Source: Paracoccaceae bacterium (GTDB lineage Bacteria; Pseudomonadota; Alphaproteobacteria; Rhodobacterales; Rhodobacteraceae). Taken from it: a DNA stretch of 64,000 bases. The notes under the pieces are model-generated. The model saw nothing but the letters and a program-made list of their open reading frames with translations. It ran no database searches and had not been told where the DNA came from. The DNA is taken from the NCBI GenBank assembly GCA_029246285.1, contig JAQWNW010000027.1, forward strand, positions 26,394-90,393, read 5' to 3'. The translations under genes were made by a program, and so were the position numbers. Numbering within the stretch: position 1 is the first letter of the stretch; each line of letters opens with the position of its first letter. This document shows positions 1 through 8,560 of the stretch, one piece after another.

Positions 1-346
1 TAAATCCTAACAAGATAGTATTTTTTGGACCAACCCCTTCTGCAACCATCATATCATCAATAAATATATTTGTAGTTTTTAACACTTGCTCTATAACAAC
101 TTGCGCATCTACTTCACTCGAGCCATCGATCCAAGGAATAGGAAACCATTCAAAGCCCATGGGGTTCATTTGACATTTATGTGGTGCATCAGGTGCAATA
201 AATACCGTATCTGGCATATGCGCTCCTAAAGAATCTGCCAACCCTAAAAGATCTTTACCATCTGCTCCGTACCCATGAATTAAAATCACTAAAGAACTAT
301 TCTTTCCCGATATTGACGCTTTCCGTCCAAACTCTAAAACACTCAT
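1..346 (-). CDS. Phospholipase/carboxylesterase-family alpha/beta hydrolase (5' part; gene runs off the left edge)
   Basis: The start codon lies at 346-344 and the frame stays open to the window edge (115 codons seen). The N-terminus carries the oxyanion-hole region LVILIHGYGADGKDLLGLA and later FIAPDAPHKC, as in the Abhydrolase_2 carboxylesterase family (PF02230). The last visible residues, NTILLGF, come just before the expected GFSQG nucleophile, so the catalytic Ser lies outside the window. Its ATG overlaps the TGA of the upstream glycosylase gene (ATGA, 343-346), which suggests translational coupling in the cbiD-cobK-alkA unit. Substrate unknown; family call is good, specific function is not. 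Confidence 0.75.
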   Translation of the reverse strand, partial: MSVLEFGRKASISGKNSSLVILIHGYGADGKDLLGLADSLGAHMPDTVFIAPDAPHKCQMNPMGFEWFPIPWIDGSSEVDAQVVIEQVLKTTNIFIDDMMVAEGVGPKNTILLGF

Positions 347-972
347 CTTATTCCTTCTCTATTCTTATGGTAGCTGTAATATGCCCATAAACCTCGTGCC
401 GCTACCGCCCTCCAAGGTCTCCAGTGACTTGCAATCTCTCTCATTCCTTTTTCATTTGGACGATCAGGCAAATCATACAAAATTCGACATCCTTCTTGTA
501 ATGCCAAATCACCTGCAGCAAAAACATCAGCTCTGCCCAAAGAAAACATCAAATATATCTCAGCCGTCCATCGACCAATCCCTTTAATCTTTGTCAGTTT
601 TTCAATAACTTCAGCAGAACCCATCTGCTCAAAAGCTTTATAGTCAATTCTAGCCTCAGCAAGAGATCTAACATATGAAATTTTTTGTCGTGATAAACCC
701 ATTTGTTTTAACTCTTCATCAGTACAATTAATTATTTTATCTTCCGAGCCTACCATCTCAGGACCCATTCTTTTTAAAATTGCGTCGGCTGCAGCAACAG
801 AAATTTGTTGAGAAATAATAGCAGATACCAGGTTTGCAAAACCAGGATTTCTCAACCGTAAAGGTATAGAATTCACTTTCTTAAACATAGTCTTTAGTCG
901 CTTATCTGCACTGGATAAGAATGCAACACCTTCCGCCACACATTCATTTGAAGTAATTATTCGCTCATTCAT
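343..972 (-). CDS. alkA: DNA-3-methyladenine glycosylase II, AlkA-like
   Basis: Base-excision repair glycosylase that removes alkylated purines. The 209-residue protein is an HhH-GPD fold: FANLVSAIISQQISVAAAD (45-63) is the helical core start, LTKIKGIGRWTAEIYL (126-141) is the helix-hairpin-helix, and Asp155 in FAAGDLALQ matches the catalytic Asp of the family. It lacks the N-terminal domain of enterobacterial AlkA, which fits the short alphaproteobacterial and yeast Mag1-type forms. The start overlaps the cobK stop by 8 bases and the stop overlaps the esterase start (ATGA), so it is probably co-transcribed with the corrinoid genes; no functional link to them is known. Confidence 0.88.
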   Translation of the reverse strand: MNERIITSNECVAEGVAFLSSADKRLKTMFKKVNSIPLRLRNPGFANLVSAIISQQISVAAADAILKRMGPEMVGSEDKIINCTDEELKQMGLSRQKISYVRSLAEARIDYKAFEQMGSAEVIEKLTKIKGIGRWTAEIYLMFSLGRADVFAAGDLALQEGCRILYDLPDRPNEKGMREIASHWRPWRAVAARGLWAYYSYHKNREGIR

Positions 973-1705
973 ATCCCAATCCTTCCAACCAATTGCCTAC
1001 CTCGCTAAGCTCACTAACAATCGTTCCACCAAAACTTTTTGGACGATTTAGTACTCCAACACTAATTCCTAATTTTCTTGCCGCAATTAACTTAGCTTCA
1101 CTTTGCGATCCTCCCGAATTCTTAACCAATAGCCAATTAACTTTTAATTCTTCAAATAATTGCATCTCACTCTCTACAGAAAATGGAGGTCTACTAATAA
1201 GATATCGGCCGTTGCCATATGGAAAAGGATTTTGTGGTTTGTCTATCTGTCGGCAAATCAGAAAAATATTTTTTTGATCTTTGAAGTGCGCTGCACTTTG
1301 TCGACCAGACGCAATAAAAACTACGTCTCTATTATTCAAATGTGGGATTAAATCATATTCGCAATCAAGCCTAAGCCATTTGTCATTTTCCTCCTCTATC
1401 CATGCTTTTCTTTCATATAGGATCCTTGGAATGTTTAATTCTTCACAAACCACTTTCGCATTATAAGTAATATTGCTGGCAAATGGATGAGTGACATCAA
1501 CAAGTGCATCAATATTATTAATTTTTAGATAATTTTTGAGGCCTTTTTGACCACCAAAGCCTCCAAATCGCATATTTTCAGAATATTTAATTGGAGCTTT
1601 AGTTACCCCAGCCATCGATACCGTTACTAAATACTTTGGATTGTTTTCTAATTGCTTTGCAAGAATTCTTGCTTCAAAAGTACCCCCTAATAACAGAATA
1701 TTCAT
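965..1705 (-). CDS. cobK: Precorrin-6A reductase CobK/CbiJ
   Basis: NAD(P)H-dependent reduction of the corrin macrocycle (precorrin-6A to 6B, or the cobalt form) in cobalamin synthesis, cytosolic. The N-terminus ILLLGGTFEARILAKQL (3-19) is the typical start of this family. Also visible are DVTHPFAS near residue 70, IDKPQNPFPYG near 155 and the C-terminal KNSGGSQSEAKL. The 246-residue length is normal. Start codon overlaps the cbiD stop as ATGA at 1702-1705, so the two are translationally coupled. Confidence 0.9.
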   Translation of the reverse strand: MNILLLGGTFEARILAKQLENNPKYLVTVSMAGVTKAPIKYSENMRFGGFGGQKGLKNYLKINNIDALVDVTHPFASNITYNAKVVCEELNIPRILYERKAWIEEENDKWLRLDCEYDLIPHLNNRDVVFIASGRQSAAHFKDQKNIFLICRQIDKPQNPFPYGNGRYLISRPPFSVESEMQLFEELKVNWLLVKNSGGSQSEAKLIAARKLGISVGVLNRPKSFGGTIVSELSEVGNWLEGLGYE

Positions 1706-2757
1706 GACGCTTTACCAACAATATTTCCAGCTCTATCAACTACTACAACATCACAGCAAATAGCAGTATCTCCTATCTGATGGTAAACGCATTCGAGCGC
1801 CTTTTGAGCTACTAATACTGCTAAATCTGGACCACATATTTCTAAAGCCTCTAGAGCCGTATTGGCATGTGATATGTCACTCAAATTTCGCTCTTTTGCC
1901 CATTCATTTAAAGTTGAAAAATCTACTTGGGATCGTTTTGAATGCAAATCTCTTGCTCCTTGGGCAAGTTTGGTCATTTTTCCAATCCCACCTCCGATGG
2001 TCAGCTTGGGAACGGGATGTCGACGTAAATACTTTAATAGGCCACCGGAAAAATCTCCCATGTCTAACATTGCGTGTTTTGGAAGTCCGTATAAGGCTTG
2101 AACAACCGCTTCTGAGGTGGAACCTGTACACCCGGCGACGTGATGCTCCTTAGTTGCAATTGCAACATCAATACCGCGGTGAATTGATGCAATCCAAGCC
2201 GCGCAGCTAAATGGTCGAACTACGCCAGTCGTTCCCAAAATAGATAAACCATTTTTTATGCCTAATCGAGAATTCCAAGTATTCTTAGCGATCTTAACTC
2301 CATTTGGAATTGAGATAGTAACCTTTATAGCAGGTTTGCGATTAAATCTTTGAGCCATTTCCTCGATAATCTCAGAAATAAACTTTCTTGGCATTGGATT
2401 TATAGCCGGTTCACCAACAGAAATTGGCAATCCTGGCTTTGTTACAGTACCAACGCCAGGACCAGCACTAAATATAATTCCAGATTCTGTTTCTTCGACC
2501 TTAACTTTAATCAAAGCACCATGTGTTACATCTGGATCATCTCCAGCATCTTTTATTATCCCAACCTCAACCCAATTCTCTTTCTTTTCAAAAAATGAAA
2601 TTTTAAATGTTGGCTTCTCACCTTTTGGTAACGTTATAGAGATGACTTCAACTTTTACACCTGCCCACAGAGAGTACAATGCAGCTTTAGTCGCCGCAGT
2701 AGCACATGCGCCGGTAGTCCAACCTCTTTTCAATCTGATACTCGGTTTATTTCTCAT
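1702..2757 (-). CDS. cbiD: Cobalt-precorrin-5B C1-methyltransferase CbiD
   Basis: Methylates C1 of the corrin ring in cobalamin synthesis. Residues 12-27 (GWTTGACATAATKAAL) are the diagnostic CbiD start; GPGVGTVTKPGLPISVGEPA near 98-117 and the C-terminal half with GCTGSTSEAVVQALYG are further family matches. Length of 351 is typical. CbiD belongs to the oxygen-independent branch and is non-homologous to CobF, so its pairing with cobK and cobA here indicates a hybrid route. It is first of a leftward unit and its start is 92 bases from cobA, divergently transcribed. Confidence 0.92.
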   Translation of the reverse strand: MRNKPSIRLKRGWTTGACATAATKAALYSLWAGVKVEVISITLPKGEKPTFKISFFEKKENWVEVGIIKDAGDDPDVTHGALIKVKVEETESGIIFSAGPGVGTVTKPGLPISVGEPAINPMPRKFISEIIEEMAQRFNRKPAIKVTISIPNGVKIAKNTWNSRLGIKNGLSILGTTGVVRPFSCAAWIASIHRGIDVAIATKEHHVAGCTGSTSEAVVQALYGLPKHAMLDMGDFSGGLLKYLRRHPVPKLTIGGGIGKMTKLAQGARDLHSKRSQVDFSTLNEWAKERNLSDISHANTALEALEICGPDLAVLVAQKALECVYHQIGDTAICCDVVVVDRAGNIVGKAS

Positions 2758-2849
2758 CTTTACACTCTATGCTGAGACAGATCTGTCGCCAATATTTATT
2801 TAAATGTATTTTCTTCACATTACTCATAATAGTCAGTTATATTAACTTT

Positions 2850-3704
2850 ATGAAAAATGCGATTCCTTTACCAATAAATGACTGGCCAATTCTAAATGAG
2901 GGCTGGGTTTGGCTTTGTGGAGCGGGACCAGGAGATCCTGGTTTATTAACTCTACACGCTGTTAATGGGTTAAAGCAGGCAAATGTAATTGTTTACGATG
3001 CGTTAGTGCAAGAAAAGATCCTGGACTGGGCGAACTCAAATGCTAAGCTGATTTATGCCGGGAAACGAGGTGGAAAACCATCTCCCAAGCAACGAGACAT
3101 ATCTTTACAGCTCATTGAACTAGCTAGGAAAGGAAAGAAGGTTTTGCGGTTAAAAGGTGGAGATCCTTTCGTATTCGGTAGAGGTGGAGAAGAAGCGCAA
3201 ACACTTGTTCAAAATAAGATACCAATACGCATAATACCAGGAATTTCAGCAGGAATAGGAGGCCTAGCTTACGCTGGGATCCCTGTAACACATCGAGATG
3301 TGAACCAGTCCGTAACATTTGTAACTGGGCATGATCAAAATGGGGAAACTCCCAATTCTCTAAATTGGTCAGCGATTTCTCAAGGAAGTCAAGTATTAGT
3401 CATTTACATGGGAATGAAACATGCAAAAAAAATAGCTACAGAACTAATGAAAGCAGGTCGATCACCAGACGAACCTGTCGCTGTTGTTTCTAATGCAACA
3501 AACGCAAATCAAGAAGTATTAGAAAGCTCTTTAAGAAATCTACACGAGGATATAATTAAGTCTAATATTTCGCCACCAGCAATAATCTGCATTGGCAAAT
3601 CCGTATTAATGAGGCAGGTTTTGAATTGGCAACATTTTATCAATGGAGGGAGTCCCACGAACGTTGATCCTCTCAACAGAAACCTTTTAACAAAAGTATC
3701 TTGA
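2850..3704 (+). CDS. cobA: Uroporphyrinogen-III C-methyltransferase (SUMT)
   Basis: SAM-dependent double methylation of uroporphyrinogen III to precorrin-2, the branch point to cobalamin and siroheme. Family motifs are clear: VWLCGAGPGDPGLLTL (20-35), KRGGKPSPKQRDI, LKGGDPFVFGRGGEEA and PGISAGIGGLAYAGIPVTHR. The frame is open from an ATG at 2769, but that would add 27 hydrophobic residues (Cys/Phe/Ile-rich) not expected in a cytosolic SUMT, so I place the start at 2850, giving 284 residues. No strong ribosome binding site is seen before either start. cobB follows after 3 bases. Confidence 0.88.
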   Translation: MKNAIPLPINDWPILNEGWVWLCGAGPGDPGLLTLHAVNGLKQANVIVYDALVQEKILDWANSNAKLIYAGKRGGKPSPKQRDISLQLIELARKGKKVLRLKGGDPFVFGRGGEEAQTLVQNKIPIRIIPGISAGIGGLAYAGIPVTHRDVNQSVTFVTGHDQNGETPNSLNWSAISQGSQVLVIYMGMKHAKKIATELMKAGRSPDEPVAVVSNATNANQEVLESSLRNLHEDIIKSNISPPAIICIGKSVLMRQVLNWQHFINGGSPTNVDPLNRNLLTKVS

Positions 3705-3707
3705 ACG

Positions 3708-4967
3708 ATGTCAAACGGCCTCGTAATCTCCGCACCACAATCTGGTAGCGGCAAAACAATCATAACACTTGGAATTTTACGAGCTCTGAAAAATAGGGGT
3801 ATTCCAATCTCATCTGCCAAATCAGGGCCAGATTACATTGATCCAGGTTTTCATACCTTTTCTTCGGGCTCAGAATGCCACAATTTAGACGCTTGGGCGA
3901 TGGGTGAAGCGAGACTCAGGAATATTGTTTCAAGGAAAGATAACTTAATTATTGAAGGCGCTATGGGATTATTTGATGGTGCTCCACCAAATGCTAAGGG
4001 TTCAACAGCACATCTCGCCAAGTTATTAAATTTTCCTATTGTCTTAATTATCGACTCCTCAAGGACTGGACAATCCATTGCTGCTTTAGCAAAGGGATTC
4101 TTAACTTATGATAAAGATCTTTTAATTAACGGCATAATTTTAAATAACGTCGGATCTACTAATCACGAAAATATTTTACGGCATTCATTATCACAGTTCG
4201 ATTGTCCTATTATTGGATCAGTTTATAAGAGCCCAGAATTATCGCTACCGTCTAGACATTTAGGATTGGTACAAGCGGCAGAAAATCAAAACTTAAATCA
4301 ATTTATTAACAATGCTGCGAGAATAATTGAAAACTCAGTTGACCTGGATACTTTACTTAGAATTGGCGCAAAAGTGCCAAATTTTAAATCATCATGGCAA
4401 TTGCAACCCCCAGCGCAAAGAATTGCAATAGCCTCGGATGCGGCATTTTCATTTACTTACCCACATATAATCGAAGATTGGAAGCGCAATGGAGCGGAAA
4501 TTAAAACTTTTTCACCTTTATCTGATCAGGGCCCTGAAGACTGTGACTTGGTATTTTTACCTGGTGGTTATCCAGAGTTATATGCAGGAAAATTATCAAG
4601 TTCAGAAAATTTCATAGGAAAAATGAAGGCAGCCCCAAAAGTTTACGGAGAGTGTGGCGGTTACATGGTAATGGGAAATGGATTAATAGATGATCAAGGC
4701 CAGCGTCACAAAATGTTAGGACTACTTGATTTAGAAACTAGCTTCCAAAATAAAAAACTCCATCTCGGTTATAAAAATGTGATTGGAAAAGCAGGACCAT
4801 TCATTGGATCTCACGCCGCTCATGAATTTCATTACGCAAATACAACAAAAGCAAATGGCCAAACCCTTTTCTCTGTTGGCAATTCAAAGGGAGAGAAACA
4901 GCCTGACGCTGGCTTATTTACCGACAAAGCATCTGGTTCATTTCTTCATGTTATTGACAAACGCTGA
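3708..4967 (+). CDS. cobB: Cobyrinate a,c-diamide synthase
   Basis: ATP- and glutamine-dependent amidation of the a and c side chains of (hydrogeno)byrinic or cobyrinic acid. P-loop APQSGSGKT at residues 9-17; SAKSGPDYIDPGFH and EGAMGLFDG are typical of the CobB/CbiA/CobQ group. The C-terminal class I glutamine amidotransferase domain has FLPGGYPELYA and the nucleophile Cys316 in YGECGGYMV. A C-terminal His (HAAHEFHYA) completes the site. Starts 3 bases after cobA, so the two form one unit. Whether it acts on the hydrogenobyrinate (CobB) or cobyrinate (CbiA) form cannot be told from the sequence. Confidence 0.92.
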   Translation: MSNGLVISAPQSGSGKTIITLGILRALKNRGIPISSAKSGPDYIDPGFHTFSSGSECHNLDAWAMGEARLRNIVSRKDNLIIEGAMGLFDGAPPNAKGSTAHLAKLLNFPIVLIIDSSRTGQSIAALAKGFLTYDKDLLINGIILNNVGSTNHENILRHSLSQFDCPIIGSVYKSPELSLPSRHLGLVQAAENQNLNQFINNAARIIENSVDLDTLLRIGAKVPNFKSSWQLQPPAQRIAIASDAAFSFTYPHIIEDWKRNGAEIKTFSPLSDQGPEDCDLVFLPGGYPELYAGKLSSSENFIGKMKAAPKVYGECGGYMVMGNGLIDDQGQRHKMLGLLDLETSFQNKKLHLGYKNVIGKAGPFIGSHAAHEFHYANTTKANGQTLFSVGNSKGEKQPDAGLFTDKASGSFLHVIDKR

Positions 4968-5002
4968 TAAAAGTTGAGTGTGGCAGATAAAACGGATTAC
5001 CG

Positions 5003-6217
5003 ATGAGCAGTGAATCTCAAGCAAAACGTAATGTTTTGGTATTAGCCATGGCCAATGCATTTCTCGGAGCACAACTCCCAATGATGTTTATAATTGGCGG
5101 CTTAGCCGGGCAGTCATTAACTACTAACATCTGTTGGGCAACTTTACCTATATCTTTTATTGTCTTTGGCGCGATGACCACTGCACCATGGTTGAGTCAG
5201 TTTATGCAAAATTATGGGCGAAGAGCAGGTTTTTTTCTCGGTGCGGCGGCTGGAGTATTAGGAGCTATTATTTGCGCAATAGCAATGTACCAAGGCAATT
5301 TTACAATTTTATTAATTGGATCTTATCTAACAGGTATCTTTCAGTCTTCTCTTGGTTTTTATAGATTTGCAGCAGCTGACATGGCTTCTGAAGATTTTCG
5401 AGCGAAAGCAATTTCCTACACCATGGCAGGAGGATTAGTTTCAGCAATTATTGGCCCTCAATTGGTAAAGCTTACGACAGATTTCTTCACCGTTCCATTT
5501 TTAGGGGTATATGTGACCATTATATTTATAAACTTATTTGGATCATTACTCTTTTTGTTCATAGATATTCCAACCCCAAAAGCTGAACAGTATGATAAGA
5601 TTTCTTCGCGATCACGTTTGCAATTGCTTAGTACTCCAAGAATATTCATTCCTATAATTATAGCAATGGTTTCCTACTCCCTAATGACATTAGTTATGAC
5701 ATCCACTCCGTTAGCTGTGGTTGGTTGCGGATATTCACAGGGCAATGCGGCCGATATCGTTAGCGCACATGTATTAGCAATGTTTGTTCCATCATTCTTT
5801 ACTGGCCATTTAATAAACAGGTTTGGAAATATTAGAATTATCTCAATTGGGCTATTACTCCTTATGTTAGCCGGAATAATAAATCTATCAGGAGTAGCAT
5901 TAGCAAACTTTTTTGTAGGCCTTGTCTTGATAGGTATTGGTTGGAACTTTGGGTTTATTGGGGCAACTACCATGTTATCAAACGCTCATTCAGCAACTGA
6001 ACGAGGCAAGGTACAAGGCATCAATGACTTATTTGTTTATGGATCGGTAACATTTGCATCAATTGCCTCTGGAGCTTTGATGAATTGTTCCGCTAGCACC
6101 ACGGAGCAAGGTTGGACGGCTGTTAATTTAGCAATGGCACCCTTTTTAATATTAGCCTTCATCGCGGTGCTTTGGCTTATAAAGAATAAAAACTCTAGTA
6201 TGAATTTAAAAGCGTAA
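5003..6217 (+). CDS. Major facilitator superfamily transporter
   Basis: A 404-residue protein made almost entirely of hydrophobic helices, with an MFS-like layout of two halves split by a charged loop near residues 185-210 (PTPKAEQYDKISSRSR). The motif-A-like loop is FMQNYGRRAGF (68-78). It lies 35 bases after cobB on the same strand and may be co-expressed, but the substrate is not readable and a link to corrinoids is only positional. Its last 23 bases overlap the end of the convergent phytoene synthase-like gene. Confidence 0.8.
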   Translation: MSSESQAKRNVLVLAMANAFLGAQLPMMFIIGGLAGQSLTTNICWATLPISFIVFGAMTTAPWLSQFMQNYGRRAGFFLGAAAGVLGAIICAIAMYQGNFTILLIGSYLTGIFQSSLGFYRFAAADMASEDFRAKAISYTMAGGLVSAIIGPQLVKLTTDFFTVPFLGVYVTIIFINLFGSLLFLFIDIPTPKAEQYDKISSRSRLQLLSTPRIFIPIIIAMVSYSLMTLVMTSTPLAVVGCGYSQGNAADIVSAHVLAMFVPSFFTGHLINRFGNIRIISIGLLLLMLAGIINLSGVALANFFVGLVLIGIGWNFGFIGATTMLSNAHSATERGKVQGINDLFVYGSVTFASIASGALMNCSASTTEQGWTAVNLAMAPFLILAFIAVLWLIKNKNSSMNLKA

Positions 6218-6944
6218 GTCTTAATAATCGTATTTTTTTTCTAAACTCCGATGATTGAAGTTCTCCCGAAAGAACCAGCTGGGGTTTTTTCATTATTTTT
6301 CTTAAAACTATTGGGGCCATCCATCCTAATCTAAAGCCCGCTACTGTGCGTCGATCTAAAGTGTTATTGCGTGCGCAATCAATCTCCGCGGTAGCCTTTT
6401 TAGCTAAATTATATAGCGCGTCATTGCTGAGGTCAGGCAACGGATTCCGTCCTAATTCTAGCAACTTGGGGACAGCCAGAAGATAAAATGCCATACCTAC
6501 CCCACGGCCATAAGATGTAATTGATACATCTGATCCAAGACAGGATTTTAGTAAATTTGAAGATGTGTATTCTATATAATTCCACAAATCTAATTCATTT
6601 TGATGATGATTAGAATTGATATCCCAAATTCGTGCACGAACTGTTTCTTTTAATAATCTGATACCAATTTTGTTATTTACCAAATGCCCTTTCAAGGCAT
6701 GAGCAATTGGGTGGTCAACGACAGCCTCGCCTCCTTCAAAAGAACTTAAGAGATCAAGCCACCACTGCAACCGCATTTCAGCTATTAGCCTATCGGAAGT
6801 TATCCATGGTATTCTACTTATCTCAATATTTAAGGCATAAATCGGAAACATAATTTTTTTTAACTGACTGTCGCAGGTCATTATCGCCAGGTATTTATCA
6901 GGATCATATTCTGATACTTGTTTAATACAGTGATTTAAACTCAA
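6195..6944 (-). CDS. Squalene/phytoene synthase-family protein (NDUFAF6-like)
   Basis: 249 residues with the all-helical trans-isoprenyl-diphosphate synthase fold: IMTCDSQLKKIMFPIYALNIEI near 21-42, IAEMRLQWWLDLL near 54-66 and ARNNTLDRRTVAG near 195. The Asp-rich metal motifs of true squalene or phytoene synthases (DxxxD) are degenerate. This matches the family that includes the mitochondrial complex I assembly factor NDUFAF6, common in Alphaproteobacteria, so a non-biosynthetic, respiratory-assembly role is plausible but is inference. Start overlaps the cimA stop (ATGA). Its 3' end overlaps the MFS gene by 23 bases, tail to tail. Confidence 0.75.
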   Translation of the reverse strand: MSLNHCIKQVSEYDPDKYLAIMTCDSQLKKIMFPIYALNIEISRIPWITSDRLIAEMRLQWWLDLLSSFEGGEAVVDHPIAHALKGHLVNNKIGIRLLKETVRARIWDINSNHHQNELDLWNYIEYTSSNLLKSCLGSDVSITSYGRGVGMAFYLLAVPKLLELGRNPLPDLSNDALYNLAKKATAEIDCARNNTLDRRTVAGFRLGWMAPIVLRKIMKKPQLVLSGELQSSEFRKKIRLLRLTLLNSY

Positions 6945-8560
6945 AGTGACTGAGCTCCATCACGAACTAACTTCCATTGTATTGCATCTAATAAGGCTTC
7001 AAACGAAGCATCAACAATATTAGCTGAGACACCAACTGTAGACCATCGCTTTCCTTGCCCATCTTCACAATCAATTATTACTCTGGTAACTGCCTCTGTA
7101 CCGCCATCGGTAATTCTGACTTTAAAATCTACTAATTTCATATCATCAATATATTTTTGATAAGGACCTAAATCTTTAGCTAATGCCATGGATAGCGCAT
7201 TAATTGGACCACGATCTGACCCAAAACTATCCATGCTTTCAGAAACTGACAAAACTTTTTTATTATTAATTTGGGTGACAACTACTGCCTCAGAAATTGA
7301 AACCATTTTATTATGTTTGTTTTTCCTTCGCTCAACAGTCACCTTATATCTCTTTACGTCAAAATAATCTGGCATCTCTCCTAGATGCTTTCTCGCTAAA
7401 AGCTCAAAAGAAGCCTGAGCACTATCATATGCATAACCATTTTCTTCGCGTGATTTAATATCATTTAATATTTCTATAAGCTTTGGTTCTTTATCCGTGA
7501 CTATAATACCAGCTTCTTTGAGTCTCAGCCTGAGATTAGATTGTCCGGCCTGATTAGACATTGGTATAACGCGCTGATTCCCAACCAGAATTGGATCAAT
7601 ATGTTCGTAAGTTTCGGGTGCCTTTAAAATTGCGCTCGCATGTAAACCTGCCTTATGTGCAAAAGCGCTTGCACCAACATACGCTGATTGTTTTTGAGGG
7701 ACTCTATTTAACACGTCATCTAAGGTTCTAGAAATTGCTGTTAATTTTTTCAGCTTATCAACACTTACATTTAATTTAAAGTTACTTTTAAAAGGCTCCT
7801 TCAATAACAATGTAGGGATAATACTGATTAAATTTGCATTACCACATCTTTCTCCAAGACCATTCAAGGTGCCCTGGATCTGCCGCGCTCCCGCTAAAAT
7901 AGCTGCTAGACTATTGGCTACTGCATGTTCAGTATCATTATGAGAATGAATCCCGATATGAGAACCTGGTATACCATAAGCAATTACAGCCTTAGTTACT
8001 AATGTAACTGTATCTGGTAATGTACCACCATTAGTGTCACACAACACAACCCACCGAGCACCTGCTTCATAAGCAGTTTTTGCGACGGTCAAAGCATATT
8101 CTGAATTATCCATATACCCATCAAAAAAATGCTCACAATCAAATATTGCTTCTTTTCCTTTTGAAACTAAATATTCGATACTTTCGCGTACGTTTGCTAA
8201 ATTTTCCTCTAAGCTTACACCAAGAGCTTTTCTGACGTGAAAATCATGAGATTTGCCAACCAGACAAACAGCATCTGTATTTGCATTGATAACCGCAGAA
8301 AGCACATCGTCATTTTCAACCGAAAAACCCGTCCGTTTGGTCATTCCAAAAGCTGTGAAAGTTGCGTTTGTTTTTGGCGGAATTTTAAAAAATTCATTAT
8401 CGGTAGGGTTTGCGCCAGGCCATCCACCTTCAATATAGTCGACCCCTAACTCATCTAAAGCTTCCGTAAGTCTCATTTTGTCACTTGAACTAAAGTCAAC
8501 TCCTTGCGTTTGCTGCCCATCTCGCAAGGTTGTATCAAAAAGATATATTTGCTCAATCAT
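6941..8560 (-). CDS. cimA: Citramalate synthase
   Basis: Condenses pyruvate and acetyl-CoA to (R)-citramalate, giving 2-oxobutanoate for isoleucine without threonine. N-terminus LFDTTLRDGQQTQGVDFSS (7-25) is the DRE-TIM HOMT motif; EGGWPGANPTDNEFF is diagnostic for CimA over LeuA. HSHNDTEHAVANSLAAI gives the metal-binding HxH region, and GLGERCGNANL follows. The C-terminal third (about 400-539) is a LeuA-type allosteric domain, so isoleucine feedback is likely. 539 residues is normal. Overlaps cysS by 4 bases and the next gene by 4. Confidence 0.93.
   Translation of the reverse strand: MIEQIYLFDTTLRDGQQTQGVDFSSSDKMRLTEALDELGVDYIEGGWPGANPTDNEFFKIPPKTNATFTAFGMTKRTGFSVENDDVLSAVINANTDAVCLVGKSHDFHVRKALGVSLEENLANVRESIEYLVSKGKEAIFDCEHFFDGYMDNSEYALTVAKTAYEAGARWVVLCDTNGGTLPDTVTLVTKAVIAYGIPGSHIGIHSHNDTEHAVANSLAAILAGARQIQGTLNGLGERCGNANLISIIPTLLLKEPFKSNFKLNVSVDKLKKLTAISRTLDDVLNRVPQKQSAYVGASAFAHKAGLHASAILKAPETYEHIDPILVGNQRVIPMSNQAGQSNLRLRLKEAGIIVTDKEPKLIEILNDIKSREENGYAYDSAQASFELLARKHLGEMPDYFDVKRYKVTVERRKNKHNKMVSISEAVVVTQINNKKVLSVSESMDSFGSDRGPINALSMALAKDLGPYQKYIDDMKLVDFKVRITDGGTEAVTRVIIDCEDGQGKRWSTVGVSANIVDASFEALLDAIQWKLVRDGAQSL

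Noticed and set aside
2758..2849. Cobalamin riboswitch between cbiD and cobA
   Set aside because: The gap of 92 bases is too short and the B12-box motif (GCCACTG-like) is absent on both strands.
2769..2849. Longer cobA with a hydrophobic N-terminal leader
   Set aside because: SUMT is cytosolic, and the family motif begins about 20 residues after the later ATG, so the 27-residue extension is unlikely.
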